Assembly: GCA_000727475.1 (NCBI GenBank)
Contig: KL647289.1
Coordinates: 5,026,019 to 5,090,018, forward strand
Direction: 5' to 3'
Length of the DNA: 64,000 bases
Source: Sarcocystis neurona
Taxonomy: Eukaryota; Apicomplexa; Conoidasida; Eucoccidiorida; Sarcocystidae
Under the pieces are notes generated by a model that was given only the letters and a program-made list of their open reading frames with translations, was not told where the DNA came from and ran no database searches. A program made the position numbers and the translations under genes. Positions 49,911 to 62,637 of the stretch are shown here, piece after piece. Numbering within the stretch: the first letter of the stretch is position 1; each line of letters starts with the position of its first letter.

Positions 49911-52900
49911 CTGCAGAAAACCGTCGCGCAGCACACCAGCAGCAGAAGCAGCTGGCTTCTCCTACGTATATATATATATGCATATAAAGGGAGAGACGGA
50001 CGTTGTGTTCCCGCTTAGCTGTATCACGCAAAAACGCTTTTTTCAAGGATCCTACAAAAGCCTTCGCATCCGTGTCTGAACAGCGACCTACGCGTCTCTA
50101 TACGTGTACGTAGATCTACTTGCTTATATGTATACAGGATATATACACACATATATCGGTATGTCTCTACGTATAGCTGTGTCGCTCTCGTGCATCACAC
50201 ACACGCATACATATACATAAGCGTGTACAGGAATAGTACAAGGTGTGTGACAACTCTGCAACCTTGTGAACAGCTACGTAGCTATAATCGCATATATATA
50301 ATAAGGAGAGAGATGTGTCTAGGGGCAAATTATGCGTGCACATATATAGACTAGATAACCGCGCACTACACATACATGCATATAAATGTATACACGCACG
50401 TATATACATATATATTTATATATGCGTACACGCAGGAATGCTGCTTGGACGTATCTGCCAATGTCTCCCATGAAAGATATATATATATATATACATGTGT
50501 AAATGTATATAGGTATGTGGGTCGGGAGTTATGAGACGGGAACATATATAAAAGAGGCGCGCAATCAATGATAGACGTGTAAGTAGATCTCGTTGTACTT
50601 GGAAGAACAAAAGTGTACGTAGAGGTGAATCTCCACGAAAAATACCTGCGAGCACGCAACTTCAAAAAAGCCCCCACCACATACCACACACCTCTCAGCA
50701 GCATTAACATTTATCAGTATGTGCTCGTCCATACGTACACAGATGTGTCTATATATATCTGTATCGATACCTATATCTACCTCCCTATCTATCTATCCAT
50801 ATATATATATATATGTGTACGTATGTGTCTCTCCCTCTTTTTCCTAATTCTTCCTCTCTGTGTGTGTGTCTCTCTCTCCCTATATATACACGTGTACGTA
50901 AACTTCTCTATCTATCTACCTATCTATGTTCTGCCTATGTATATATATATGTCCTTCCCTCTCATATATGTATACATATGTGTACATGCGTCTATATCTA
51001 TACCTCTCTCTACAACTATATCTACCTACCTATCTGTCTCTCTCCATACACGCGTATGTGTCTCTTTCGCTCTCTCTATATATATATACATATGTATACA
51101 TGCGTCTGCATCTATATCTGAATCTATACCTATATCTACCCATCTATGTGTACACATGTATATATATATATATATACATATATAGGCAGAGATGTGGACA
51201 CGCCGATGTACGCGTCGATATGTGTGGATCTTTCTACGTCCTGCAGTGGCGTTCATTTCTCCGAGAAGAAGTGAAGACGCGAGGAGAGCAGAGAAGAAGA
51301 GATGCACAGGAAATGGGTCTCCGCCCAAAATAAATACATGCGCACACATTTTTGTGTGCACGCGCACGAGTGTGTGCACCTCTGCTGCGTATAGACACAT
51401 ACGGACGGCGACACAGGAAGGCAACGAAGGAGAAAAGAAAAACAACCGAAGAAACAGAGAAGACGCCGCTGGGGGGGAAGGTGGACGGCGACACAAAGAG
51501 GAGAAGAAGAGAGGGACAGCAGCCTGGGGCCAAGGGAAACGAAGCTGAGGATTCTGTTGCGCATGTCTGGACAAGAGGACGGGAAGAGAGAGAAACGAAG
51601 AGAGAAGATAAAATGACGGCCGGTGAGAGAAAAGAGGAGGAAGACGAAAACCCCAAAATACCGCAGGAAAACAGAAAGGAAGTACGCAAAAGAAGAGGAA
51701 CACCAAAAATGAGGCGCAAGAAGCAGAGAAGCCGGAAATCAAAACGAGAGAGAGAGAGAGGGAGAAACGAAAAACGGGGAAAGCAGAAAAAGTAAAGGGC
51801 GGGGTAAAGGACAAGCGGAAAAGAGAAAACTGAAGAAGAGACGGAAACGGGAAGAGAAGAAAAAAGCCGGACACCAGCGGACAGAAATAGTTACAGGCAG
51901 TGTCTAAGACAAAAGAAAAGGACGACAGTCACAGAGAGAAAGAACAGAGGGGGAGAGAGGAGCACAACAGAAGAAAATAAGAGTTGAAGAAAGGGAGAGA
52001 AATACGAATATGAGAGAAACACAGACAACAGGTTGATGTGGAGAAATAACATACGAGCAGTCTTTGCGACTGAAGCGTCTCCCGGTCTGACGGTGCGGCT
52101 TGCTCCTCCAGGCGCAGCAAAAAATCTCGAAGTTTCGTGTACGCCTGCGTAGAACAGAAGAGGGGGAAATTCAGAATGTGTCGCACGCACAACTCCTCTT
52201 GTATGCCTGCGTAGGAACAGGGGAAAAGAGACAAAAGGAGGAGACCCACGGCGGCGGTGGGAAAGACAGGGACAAGAAGATAACAGAGAAAAGAGAAGAA
52301 GAAACGACAGGAGAAGGACAAAAGAAGAATACACCGAAGTACGAAGAGGAAAAACAATCCAGAAGAGGAGGGAAAAGGTTAGGAATGGAGACAAAAGGAA
52401 GAGAAACGGGGAAGAAGAGGAAGAAGGAAGAGAAGCACGGAAAACAGTAAAGCCGGAGAGGGGGCGAGTGAGAAGAGAACAGAAAGGCAAACTCCAAAGA
52501 AAAGAAGAAAAAGTGACGGCGAAGAAGAAGAGGACAGAAGAGAAGCAGAGAAGTAAGGCCGCACGGGAGGGGAGGCGGAATAACGGGGGGTAGGTGAAAC
52601 GAAGGAGAAGAGAGGCGCAGCAGCAACAGCAGCAGAAAGGCACATGTGGGGAATACGGAGGAGGAAGTCCCTAGGGAAGGGGAAGAGAAAAAAGACGGAG
52701 GAAGCGGGAAACAGAGGAGGAGCCAAGAAAGAACTCAAAGAAGGAAAAGGGACGGAGTCACTACGAAGAACAGGACAGAGTAGAAGTGGGAGACTATCGG
52801 TGCAGAGAGAAAAATTCAACAAAAGAGAGAGAAATTCTGGGACAGAGCGCGGGAAGAGAAAGATTTTAGGACAGACCCCTCTAGAAGAAAGAGAAGAAGA

Positions 52901-55900
52901 ACAAGCTCAAAAAGGACGGGCAAAATAGAGGAAACGTAGGGAAATGCAGAGATACTAGCAAAGAGGGGTTCTTGATAAACACCGGGACGTCGCCATCTGC
53001 TGAAGAAAGGCCAAGAGAAGATACACGTCCGCCTCCTTGTTCTTTGCTAGACAAAAGCAGGAAACTTGACGAAAATGTCTGCCTGTTCGAGAGGGGCACA
53101 CGGATGCCAAAGGGAGGGAAAAAAGAAACAAAAAGGTCCAACACCGTCTCTTTCCCAACAAAAAAAGTGAAACGCCCGTCTCCGCGGAGAAAAATGGAGT
53201 GTCACTTTCTGCGTTGGCAAGAAGAAGTCGAAGAAGCTCGGTGTACGTACACCCGATCTGTAGGCTCTCAACAAGACTCCCTTCCTCGACGCAGACAAGC
53301 GCATCTCCACATAGAAAGTGGGAATAATAGAGAATGTAAAAAGACGTACTCATATGCATTTATATATTAAATTAGTCGGCTTCCTCTTCGGCCATCGCAT
53401 CCCTCTCTATCTCTACATTTAGATATGTACACTCGCATACCCCTGCAGATACACACATATATATATGTGGATAGACAGAGGGATAGTGGCACCCCTTCTT
53501 CGCCTCTTCCCCTCTACCACTGCATTAGCCGAACTTCCTACACATATATATATATATATATTCATACGTATAAGTGCAGATAGATACATGTACATAGAGA
53601 GAGTACGAAACATATATATATATGTATATGTATAGGTATATGTATGTGTGTACCTTTCACATACTTCGTAGAGCGCACACAGTACACTTTTGTAGAAAGA
53701 GGAAAACGGGATCTTTAGATACATCTGTAGAAAGTAGGAGGTCTCGTCTTTTTCCTCCAGAACGAAGATATCAAAATTTGTATTCTACTCATATTTGTAT
53801 GGCAGAGTGTGTCTCGTGCGCAGGCGTCTATAAAGAGAGGCTGGCAAGTCTGCGGGAAGCAAGCAAGTACGTGTGCGTATATGATGCAGCCAGTACCCTC
53901 GGGCACCTCAGTAGCCCCTGGGCGTCCCTTCCCCCGCAGCCGGGGCGGCGAAGAGAAACAGCTGCGAAACAAGATAGGGCAGCAGAAAAAGAGATCCGTT
54001 TCTCGCAGGACGAAACAGGAAATGAAGGAGAAGAGAAGAGGGAGCCGCAGTTGCGGGAGCCAAGAGAGAAGAAAAAGAAGAAGGTGGATGCAGCCCAGTA
54101 CTCCTCCCAGACGCCGAAGGCATCGTAAATCGAGAGCAGACGCAGAAGTAGGGGAAGAGAAACGGCAAGCGGGACAGAAAAAAGAGCAGATGTCTGCCCA
54201 CGGAGATAGAGACGAAGAGACGAGGAGGGGGAAAAGGAGAAAAAAAGGGAGAAAAGAAGTTGGCCAAGATCGAAGAAACAGACAAGAAGATGGTGTCTTC
54301 AAACCTTCAGGGCAGCGGCCATGTAGTGAATCATTTCCTCTTTGCAGCGGCCCATGCGGCTGAGCATTTTAGCCCGGGCGATGCAAGCCGCGGAGAAAAC
54401 CGCGTGCAGTTCTTGGGGCACGTCCAGAGTCGTGTCTGCTGCTGGTTCTTCAACTGCTGCAGAAGCGGCAGCAGCAGCTGACGGCGGGTCACTGCCGTTT
54501 CTTCCCGACGAAGTGCCGGGCTCCTCGGAAACCTGCTGCTGCTGCTGTGCTTTTTCTCCTCCTTCTTCTCCTGTGGCTGTCTCTGCAGCCGTCTTCTTCT
54601 TTTCGTCGGCGGCTGCTGCTGTTGTAGCTCCACTGGCGAGCCGCTGCTGCGCTGCTGGCTGCCGCGGCGCGACCCGCGGGGTAACAGCGGCGCAGCAGGA
54701 CACCAAGAACAGAACAATATTATACGCACAGGTTGGGAGAGAAACGCTAGAGGCACAGGAAAGAGAGAGGCAGCGGCAACCAGGCGGGGAAAAGCACGGG
54801 AGGTAGTCGTCGAAGTACGAACAGCAGCAGCAACAGACGAGGAGAGCGCAGGCAAGTCCTCCTGCTGCTGCCTTGCTGCTGCTGCTGCTGGTGCCGTCGG
54901 GGTCAGCGCCGACGCCGACGAGCACCGGCAGCAGCAGCAACTGCTGAGAGAGATACAGCAGCTTCACGAAGGAAAAAAGCAGCAGGGGGAGGAAGCATCG
55001 CAACAGCAAACATAGCACCAGAAGCAGCAGCAATAAACGTCCCGGCTTCTTGGCAGCAGCATCGCAGTAATGGCGTTCAAATAGCCACACAGTAACAACA
55101 TAGCAACACATTTACTACTACACACCCACACATACATGTATGTGTATACACTAACATATGCAGACAGACAGATACATATACATATCTATGTTAAGATGGA
55201 CAAATCTTTAGATAGATAGGGAGATGTGTACAGAAATGTGTAGAGCCGCATGTACACGTACTTATTGCACGTACAAGTATATATATATATATATATATAC
55301 ACGTGTATGTGTATATACAATAGTATGTGTATATATATATTTATTCAGATAGACAGATATACACACATGTGTTCAGGTGAACAAAATTTCAGATACACAG
55401 ATAAGAAGACGTGTATAGATGTGCGTAGGGACGCCTGCAGATGTAGTCATTACACGTACAACTACGTATACATATATATGTATGTATACGTGTTACTGTG
55501 TGTATATATACACATGGATAGATAGACGGATAAATAGATGGACAGATAGATAGACAGAAATATGGATATACCTATATATGCTCGGATGAATAAACTCTGA
55601 GATGTACAGATAAGGAGATGTGTATAGACATGGGTAGGTCCGCATATATATACGTCGTTATTATTCGTATACAAGTATATAGAATATAGCCGAGGCGTGA
55701 CGCAGGTGGCCATAGACACCCCCACACAAGTCTACCTACGTCATATACGTAGGACATATTTCATATAGATGCAAACGTGGGCGTAGAGGTCTCTCTACAT
55801 ACATTTATATATATACACACATATATCCATGTAGAGAGAAACACTGTGTAAACCCTCATCACCGGTTCTACAGGACACTTGTACAAGCCTTTCAACAAAG

Positions 55901-58593
55901 CACACATATGTATATATACACGCGCGACGCTCCTTCTACCTGTCTTGGAGTCTAGACATCTCCTTCTCTACATCCACATATAAATGTATATATGTATATT
56001 ATCCGTGTCTACCTGTCTGTGCATCAACACGTCAACCCCCATACACCCGTATATGTACGTAGACACGCGTGACTCTCTATCTACTATGCCTGTTTTGGAG
56101 TCTAGACATCTCCCTCTCTATGTCTACACCTACACATATATGGATATTATCTGTGTCTACCTGTGTACCACACATACATACGTATATATATATATATGTG
56201 CGCGGGACTCTCCCTCTACCTGTCCCGATGTAGACATCCCTATACATATGCATGTGTCTACTATCTGTGTGTACCTGTCTGCCTACGAACTTGTCAAATT
56301 ACCTCACTGTGTATATATCTACGTATGTGTCCGCCTGCCTACATACCTCTCACAACACGTGCGCACGTATGCCTCAAGGCGTTGTCTACTCTTCGGTTTC
56401 TTTATTTATACCTGCGAGTCTCTGCGTGTCTACCCGCGGGGACCTACTTATAAAGAATTGCGTGTCTGTATCGTACCTGTGTATAGATTGCCGTGTCTAC
56501 CTATCAGTCTACCTCCGTAGAAAACCTGCTTGTGTGTGTGTCTACCTGCTACCGGTCTACCGACCGGCGCAAATCTCCCTGTCCGTGTCTACTTTCATTG
56601 TGTCTACCTTGGCGTCCATCTTCGCCTCTACCCGCATGTGCTCCTTTGCTTGTGGACCCACGGACGTACTCAAATACGTCTACCTACGTGCCTGTCTACG
56701 TGTCTGTCTGTGGATCTAAATCTATTGCGCGTACAAGCCTATATGCAGTTTTGTGTCTACTACTACCTGCGCGTGTCTACTTCCTAATGGAGACAATCCT
56801 GTGTGTCTCTATTTTATGTCTACTGCGTACGCGCGCGCGTGTCTCTCCGTGTCTACTACCGACGTGTATACTGTCTACGTGCTTCTCTACGTATATGCGT
56901 CTACTGTGCGTATTTATATGTGAACTTACGTATTTATCACCTACGTGTCTACTACCTACGGGTTTCTTCACTTGTATATATTTACTGTGCCGACGTATGC
57001 ATTAACCTGAGTACCTAACCGTGTGTCTACCTGCTTGATGCCCTCGTATGTGGCTCCCTTCGTGTCTACCTACGGCGGTCTAGCTACGTAGTCATATCTC
57101 CTGTGTGAACGCCTATAGATATATATATCCATGTAAGTGACTACGGGTTAACGTCTGTCTAGCGGGATGCCAAACCCAACGGGTAATATGGCGAAGGAAG
57201 CATTCGTAGAAGTGTCCATCTCCCCACGCAGACGAACAAACCCAGCGGCACCTGTGTCTACGTCTCCTTATCTACTTGCACACACATATGTACGTACAGC
57301 CACACATGTATATACATTCGCATATATATATATATATGTGCAGACGTTGGATCAGGACTACGCTTGTCAAAAAAAACTGCATTGCGGATTCCACATATAT
57401 ATATATATATATATACATTTGTATACGTGTATATATATATATACATGGTCGTCGGGCCCTGATGATTTATGTGTATACATATATATGTATATATGTGTAT
57501 ATACATATGTACGCATATGCGACGCACTAGAATCTGTGTTGGAGAAGCCGTGAGAAAGAGAAAGCAGCGCTTTGTCCGGAGGTCATCGAAGGCCGTAGAG
57601 ACGGCGGAGCAGCCGTGTTCTGCGGTCCCCCCCTCAGTACGCCGTCTTTTCCTTCTTTTGTGAAGTGGGCGTTCCTTTTCTTTTTCTCTCTCGCAAGCAA
57701 ACGGCTGTCGGCCTCACCTTTCTAAAAGAGTCGATGAACTTAGAGAAGAAGAAGACGCTCCGCTCTGCGTAGGCATGCAACTTGCTGCATTGCAAGAGGC
57801 CTGCAGGCCGTGCCGGAGCGCGCACACCGCAGCACCACCGAAGAAAGCTGCTGCTAACCCCGGCGTAATATGTTGCCCTCTTTTATGCACCCGCGCGCTC
57901 TCCTCGTGAATACTTCGGAATAAACGGGATGCTCACGCAGATGTAGACGCCTACGTCTATCTATCTATCTATTCATATATACACGTAATGTTCCACACGT
58001 GTGTGGAGTACATGTATATACGCATCTAGATAGAGGGGTAGATAGATAGACAGAGAAATACATAGGTAGACATATACATACATAGACAGCATAGATAGAC
58101 AGATAGGTAGATATAGATAGACAGACAGATAGATATAGATAGACAAATAGACGGGTGTAGAGAAACAGGTAAATAGATAGATAGACACCCATTTGTGCTG
58201 CACATATTCAGTAGTGGAGATGCACACACATGCATACATACATACATACAGATATCTGTGTATATACATTTAGACACATATACACACACGTACGCATATA
58301 TATATATATATGTACACGTGTATGCACGTATTTACATGTATATTCTTCTGTCCATCATGCGCAGCTGTCTACATATACATATATACATGTATACACACAC
58401 ATGTACGCACATTCTCTGTTCCCTCTGTGCAGATATACATGTATATCTATATATGTGTGTATATATATATATGCACACATGCACATACACGTACATTCTT
58501 CTGTTCATGATTTGCATCTACACATATATATATACATATATATATATATTTATATTTGTGCATTCTTCTCTTCATCAGGTGCAGCTATCTACC

Positions 58594-58624
<31 letters not shown>

Positions 58625-61600
58625 GCACATATATGCGCATTCTTCTCTTCCTTATGTGCAGATGCAGATATATATATATACATACATATGTATACATGTA
58701 CACTCTGGGCGCCCAGCTATATACATGTACATATATATATATATATAAGTGTGTGCAGGAGGGGAAGGGAAGTCCTGTTCATCAGGTGCAGCTACCAATA
58801 TATATATATATATATGTACATATATGCACATTCTTCTTCTCCTTATGCGCAGCTTTACACATATACAAATATATGCATACATGTACACTCCAGGAGCAAT
58901 TATCTATCTATCTATCTACATATATATATATATAAGCGTGTACAATAGGCGAAGAGGTCTGTAGTATCACACCATTATCTTCCTGTCTCCTCCCGCATTC
59001 CTACATATATACGTCTACGTCCTGAAAAGCCGGAGACGCGCCCACTTATATGTTTTCTATGAATCAAATGGACAGAGAGAAGCACTTGGAGGACAAAGAG
59101 AGGGCGGAAACACATTGAATTGCATGTGCAGCCTCCCCTCCTGCAGGAGGGCGCAGGGAGGGGGTGGCCGGCCTTCAACAAATCTCCACGTTCCCCGCGC
59201 AAACGTACGAGCTCGTTCTTCATGCGCCGCCACTTCTGGGTCCATTTCTGCGACGTCTGTTTGCAGGCAAGTAGCAGCAGCAGAGCAACATCATACACAC
59301 ATATATATATATATGTACACACAGATAGACGCGTACATACGTACACATACACACACATATATGTGGCCCTGAACCCTAAACCCTAAACCCTAAACGGACA
59401 AGAAGACGGACGCTACAAGAAGATATCTCCCTTCTACAATTTCTGCATTTGCCACGCAGGGCTACTAACTTCCCTCCTCCCGCCCTGCGAAAATTTTCTT
59501 TTTTTTTCTTTCTTCCGTTTGTGTCTCGTTGGTCCTCGGGGCGTCTGCTGTTGGCTTCCCGCTGCACCGGCGTCGCAGAGACGGCGACACGCAGAGGCGA
59601 CGAGACGCCCGCGCGCCGAAGAAGCGACTCTCTTCGCACCGCGCCTCTCTTGACCGCCTCTGCTCTCCGCACGTGTCTACATGTCTATACGACCACATTT
59701 ATTTATATATGCGTATATGGGGACGCATGCGTGCATGGACACACGCATAGACTTATAGTCATTTACGTGCACACACCCATGTACAAATACAGATCAACAT
59801 ACGTATATATAAGTCTCCTTTGATAGGTGTACGGATATGCTGCTTGTATTGGTATTCTCTTGCACAAGTCGGGAAAAGGAGAAGTGCACACTTTCAGGTG
59901 TCTATACACACCGCACGAAGAGTCCTGCGCCTACTGCAGTGGACACGAGTACTTCAAGACTGGCTCCACGGCTGAAGCCCACCAATATGTATGCCTTTCT
60001 ACGTCTTTCTCTGTCTCGTTGTATATGCATAGACATACAGATGTCTATACGAATCCATGTTCAAATGTGCGTGTGTGTGTCCGTAGCAGTGTACATATAT
60101 ATGTACATATATAGGCAATATATACACATATATAGATAGATGGAAAGATACACATTTCTTTACATCTCTCTCTCTGAAAATAGGTATCTCTGTGGATATC
60201 TGTTTAAACTGGCATATGTGGTGGTAACGATTATGTATATACACATATATATATATATACGTATAGATATATATGTGTATGTGTGTGTATATACCGTCGT
60301 AGATGTGCGTCCGTATGTCCGTAGCAATATACATATATATATGTAGGTATATATCTGTACACATTTTCCCTATCTACATATGGCATATGTCTATATGGAC
60401 ACATGTATGGATGTGCATATGTATGTCTGCATTTCTCTCTTTATATAGATATGTATACGGATAGATACACAGCTGTGCGTGTGTGGGTCTGTGTGGCATG
60501 CACGATTTTATTCTGCGCAGGGATGCAGGCAGACGTACGTTTTCAGGGACCCTCCTTCTGTTGGCAGACACACAGAGGGGGACACAGACAGAAAAAGAGA
60601 AAAGGACATATATATATATATATATATAGAGTGAAGACGTCTGTATAGTATGTGTATAGCAGCGCGACAAGAAGATAGAAATACGTAAGTGTGCAAGTGT
60701 TGGTATCAAAGAAGAAGAATATACATCCGTGAGGGAGGGTGGGGGGCAACAGAGCGAACAGAGCGCTCTTCTCCTGCGCAGCAGTGCCACTTCTTTGTTT
60801 CCTTTTAGAAGCAGCAGCAACAGACCAGCAGGCCGCAGCAGGTAAAACAGCAGCAGCAGGTGGTGGTGGCACAGCAGCAGCAGCAGGGAGCACAGCAGCG
60901 TGTGACAGCAGGGAGTACAACAGTAGCAGCCGCAGGGAGCACAGCAGCAGCAACAGGGAGGACAGCAGCAGGTAGCAGCAGGGAGCACAACAGCAGCAGA
61001 CAGCAGCAGCAGGTACCACAGCAGCGGGTACCAGCAGGCAGCAGCAGGCTGCAGCAGCAGCACGTCGCTCAGCAGCAGGTCGCACAGCAGGAGCTGCTCG
61101 ACTTGTTCTGCTTCTTGTGCAGCAGTTTTTGTGTGCTGTCGCATAACTCTGGATTCCCTTCTCCTTCATTTCCCTCTCTTTTCCTTCCTTTTTCTGCGGC
61201 AGCAAGTCAGCAGCAGACTGACCTGCTAGCGCGTCGAAATCTTTGTCGATTCGGCCGTGCCACTTCAGCGCATGCAGCTCCTTCGTCGCCTCCCCCAACT
61301 CGAACAGCACCTGTCGCCTGAAAACCAGCAGCAACAGTAGCAGCAGGAGGCAAATGCGCACGCTCTCCGGCAAATGCTGCGCAGCAGAAGTAGACAAGAA
61401 AAAGAAGAAGAAAAGAGAGAGACAAAGAGAAGGGGAAAAATAGAAAGAGGGGAAGCAGCCAGCGAGAACGAAGAGGAGGAAGAAGAAAAGAAGAAGGGGA
61501 AGATGAGATGCGGGAGAAGCGGGAGAAGAAACAGGAAAAACAGCAGTGGCAGATGTGGGGGAGATGCAGCAGCAGAACAGCGCAGCAGGAGAGGAAGCAG

Positions 61601-62590
61601 CTTCAGACGAAACGGCAGCACGAGAGGCGGCGAAGAAAAGGGGAAGAAGCGACGGCAGCACCAGGACCGGAGGCAGCTGAAGCAGCACAGGCAGAGAAGA
61701 TGGCGTTGCAGCAGAGGCAACAGGAGCAGCAAAAGACGGAGCAGCGAAGAAAGGGAAAGACGAGCAGAAGCAGAAGGCGAGAGGAAAAGAAAGAGCAACA
61801 GAAAAGACCAGCAGGAGAGGGAGAAGCACCAGCAGAGGGAGCAGCAGCACGCGAGGAAGCAGCAGGAGGAGAGGAAGAAGCGGCAGCAGGAAGAGAAACA
61901 GCAGCAGGAGAAGAAACAGCAGCAGGAGCAGAAACAGCAGCAGGAGAGGAAGCAGCAGCCAGAGGAGAAAGAGCATTAGAAGAAGCCGGGCAAAAGGCGG
62001 TGCTGAAGGAGCAGCGCCTGTGTGGCAACGGAGACAGCGCTGGGCAGCGGAGTCGCATAGCAACAGCTTCGCAGGAGGAAAAGGAGCAGGAGCAGAGATA
62101 GCAGGGAAGAGCGGAATATTTCGGAAGATGCTTCTGCGTCCCCTGCAGCAAGGAGGTCTCGTGGAGGTGCACCAGGAGAGCAGCAGAGTCCCCCCGCCTC
62201 GTCTTGAGGGCAGCGCATAGCTGGCAGCGAAGCAGCAGCAGAGAGTTCTACCCGCAGCAGCAGGAGGCGGGAAGAGAGCAGCACGAGCAGCAGCAGCAGC
62301 AGTAGCGAGGAGAAAAACAGCAGCAGCTCGACGGTCGCGCACCGCGGTTGCAGCGCACACAGCAGAACAACATCAACAGCAGGAAGCGAGACATGGACAA
62401 GTTCAGGGACGCAGCAGGGGCAGCTGCAGAGAGCGAAGATGCCCTATGCACAAAAGAGAAGAAGCAGCAGCAGGAGCAGGAGAAGCTGGGAGAGGGAGAC
62501 TTATCGAGAAGTTGACCTGCAGAAGAAACAGCAGCAAGGAGCAGCAGCTGGTGGCACCAGCAGCAGCAGCAAAAGAGGTAAGAGCAACAA

Positions 62591-62637
<47 letters not shown>

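Noticed and set aside
51352..54363. Lys/Arg/Glu-rich plus-strand frames of 140-190 codons
   Set aside because: They follow the polypurine bias, lack any motif, and overlap introns of the minus-strand gene.
59057..59208. Extension of KIFBP-like exon C past its GTACGT donor (FARGTWRFVEG and on)
   Set aside because: The frame is open but the family match is lost, and only the short form joins in phase to exon D with the conserved helix intact.
61374..62101. Plus-strand Gln/Glu/Arg-rich frames of ~200 codons
   Set aside because: They lie in a purine- and CAG-rich intron of the KIFBP-like gene on the other strand; two overlapping frames are equally open, as expected from composition.
60543..62360. 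605-codon minus-strand Leu-rich frame as one gene
   Set aside because: Only the 95-nt stretch 61,317-61,223 inside it, flanked by splice signals, has family similarity; the remainder is translated CTG repeat.
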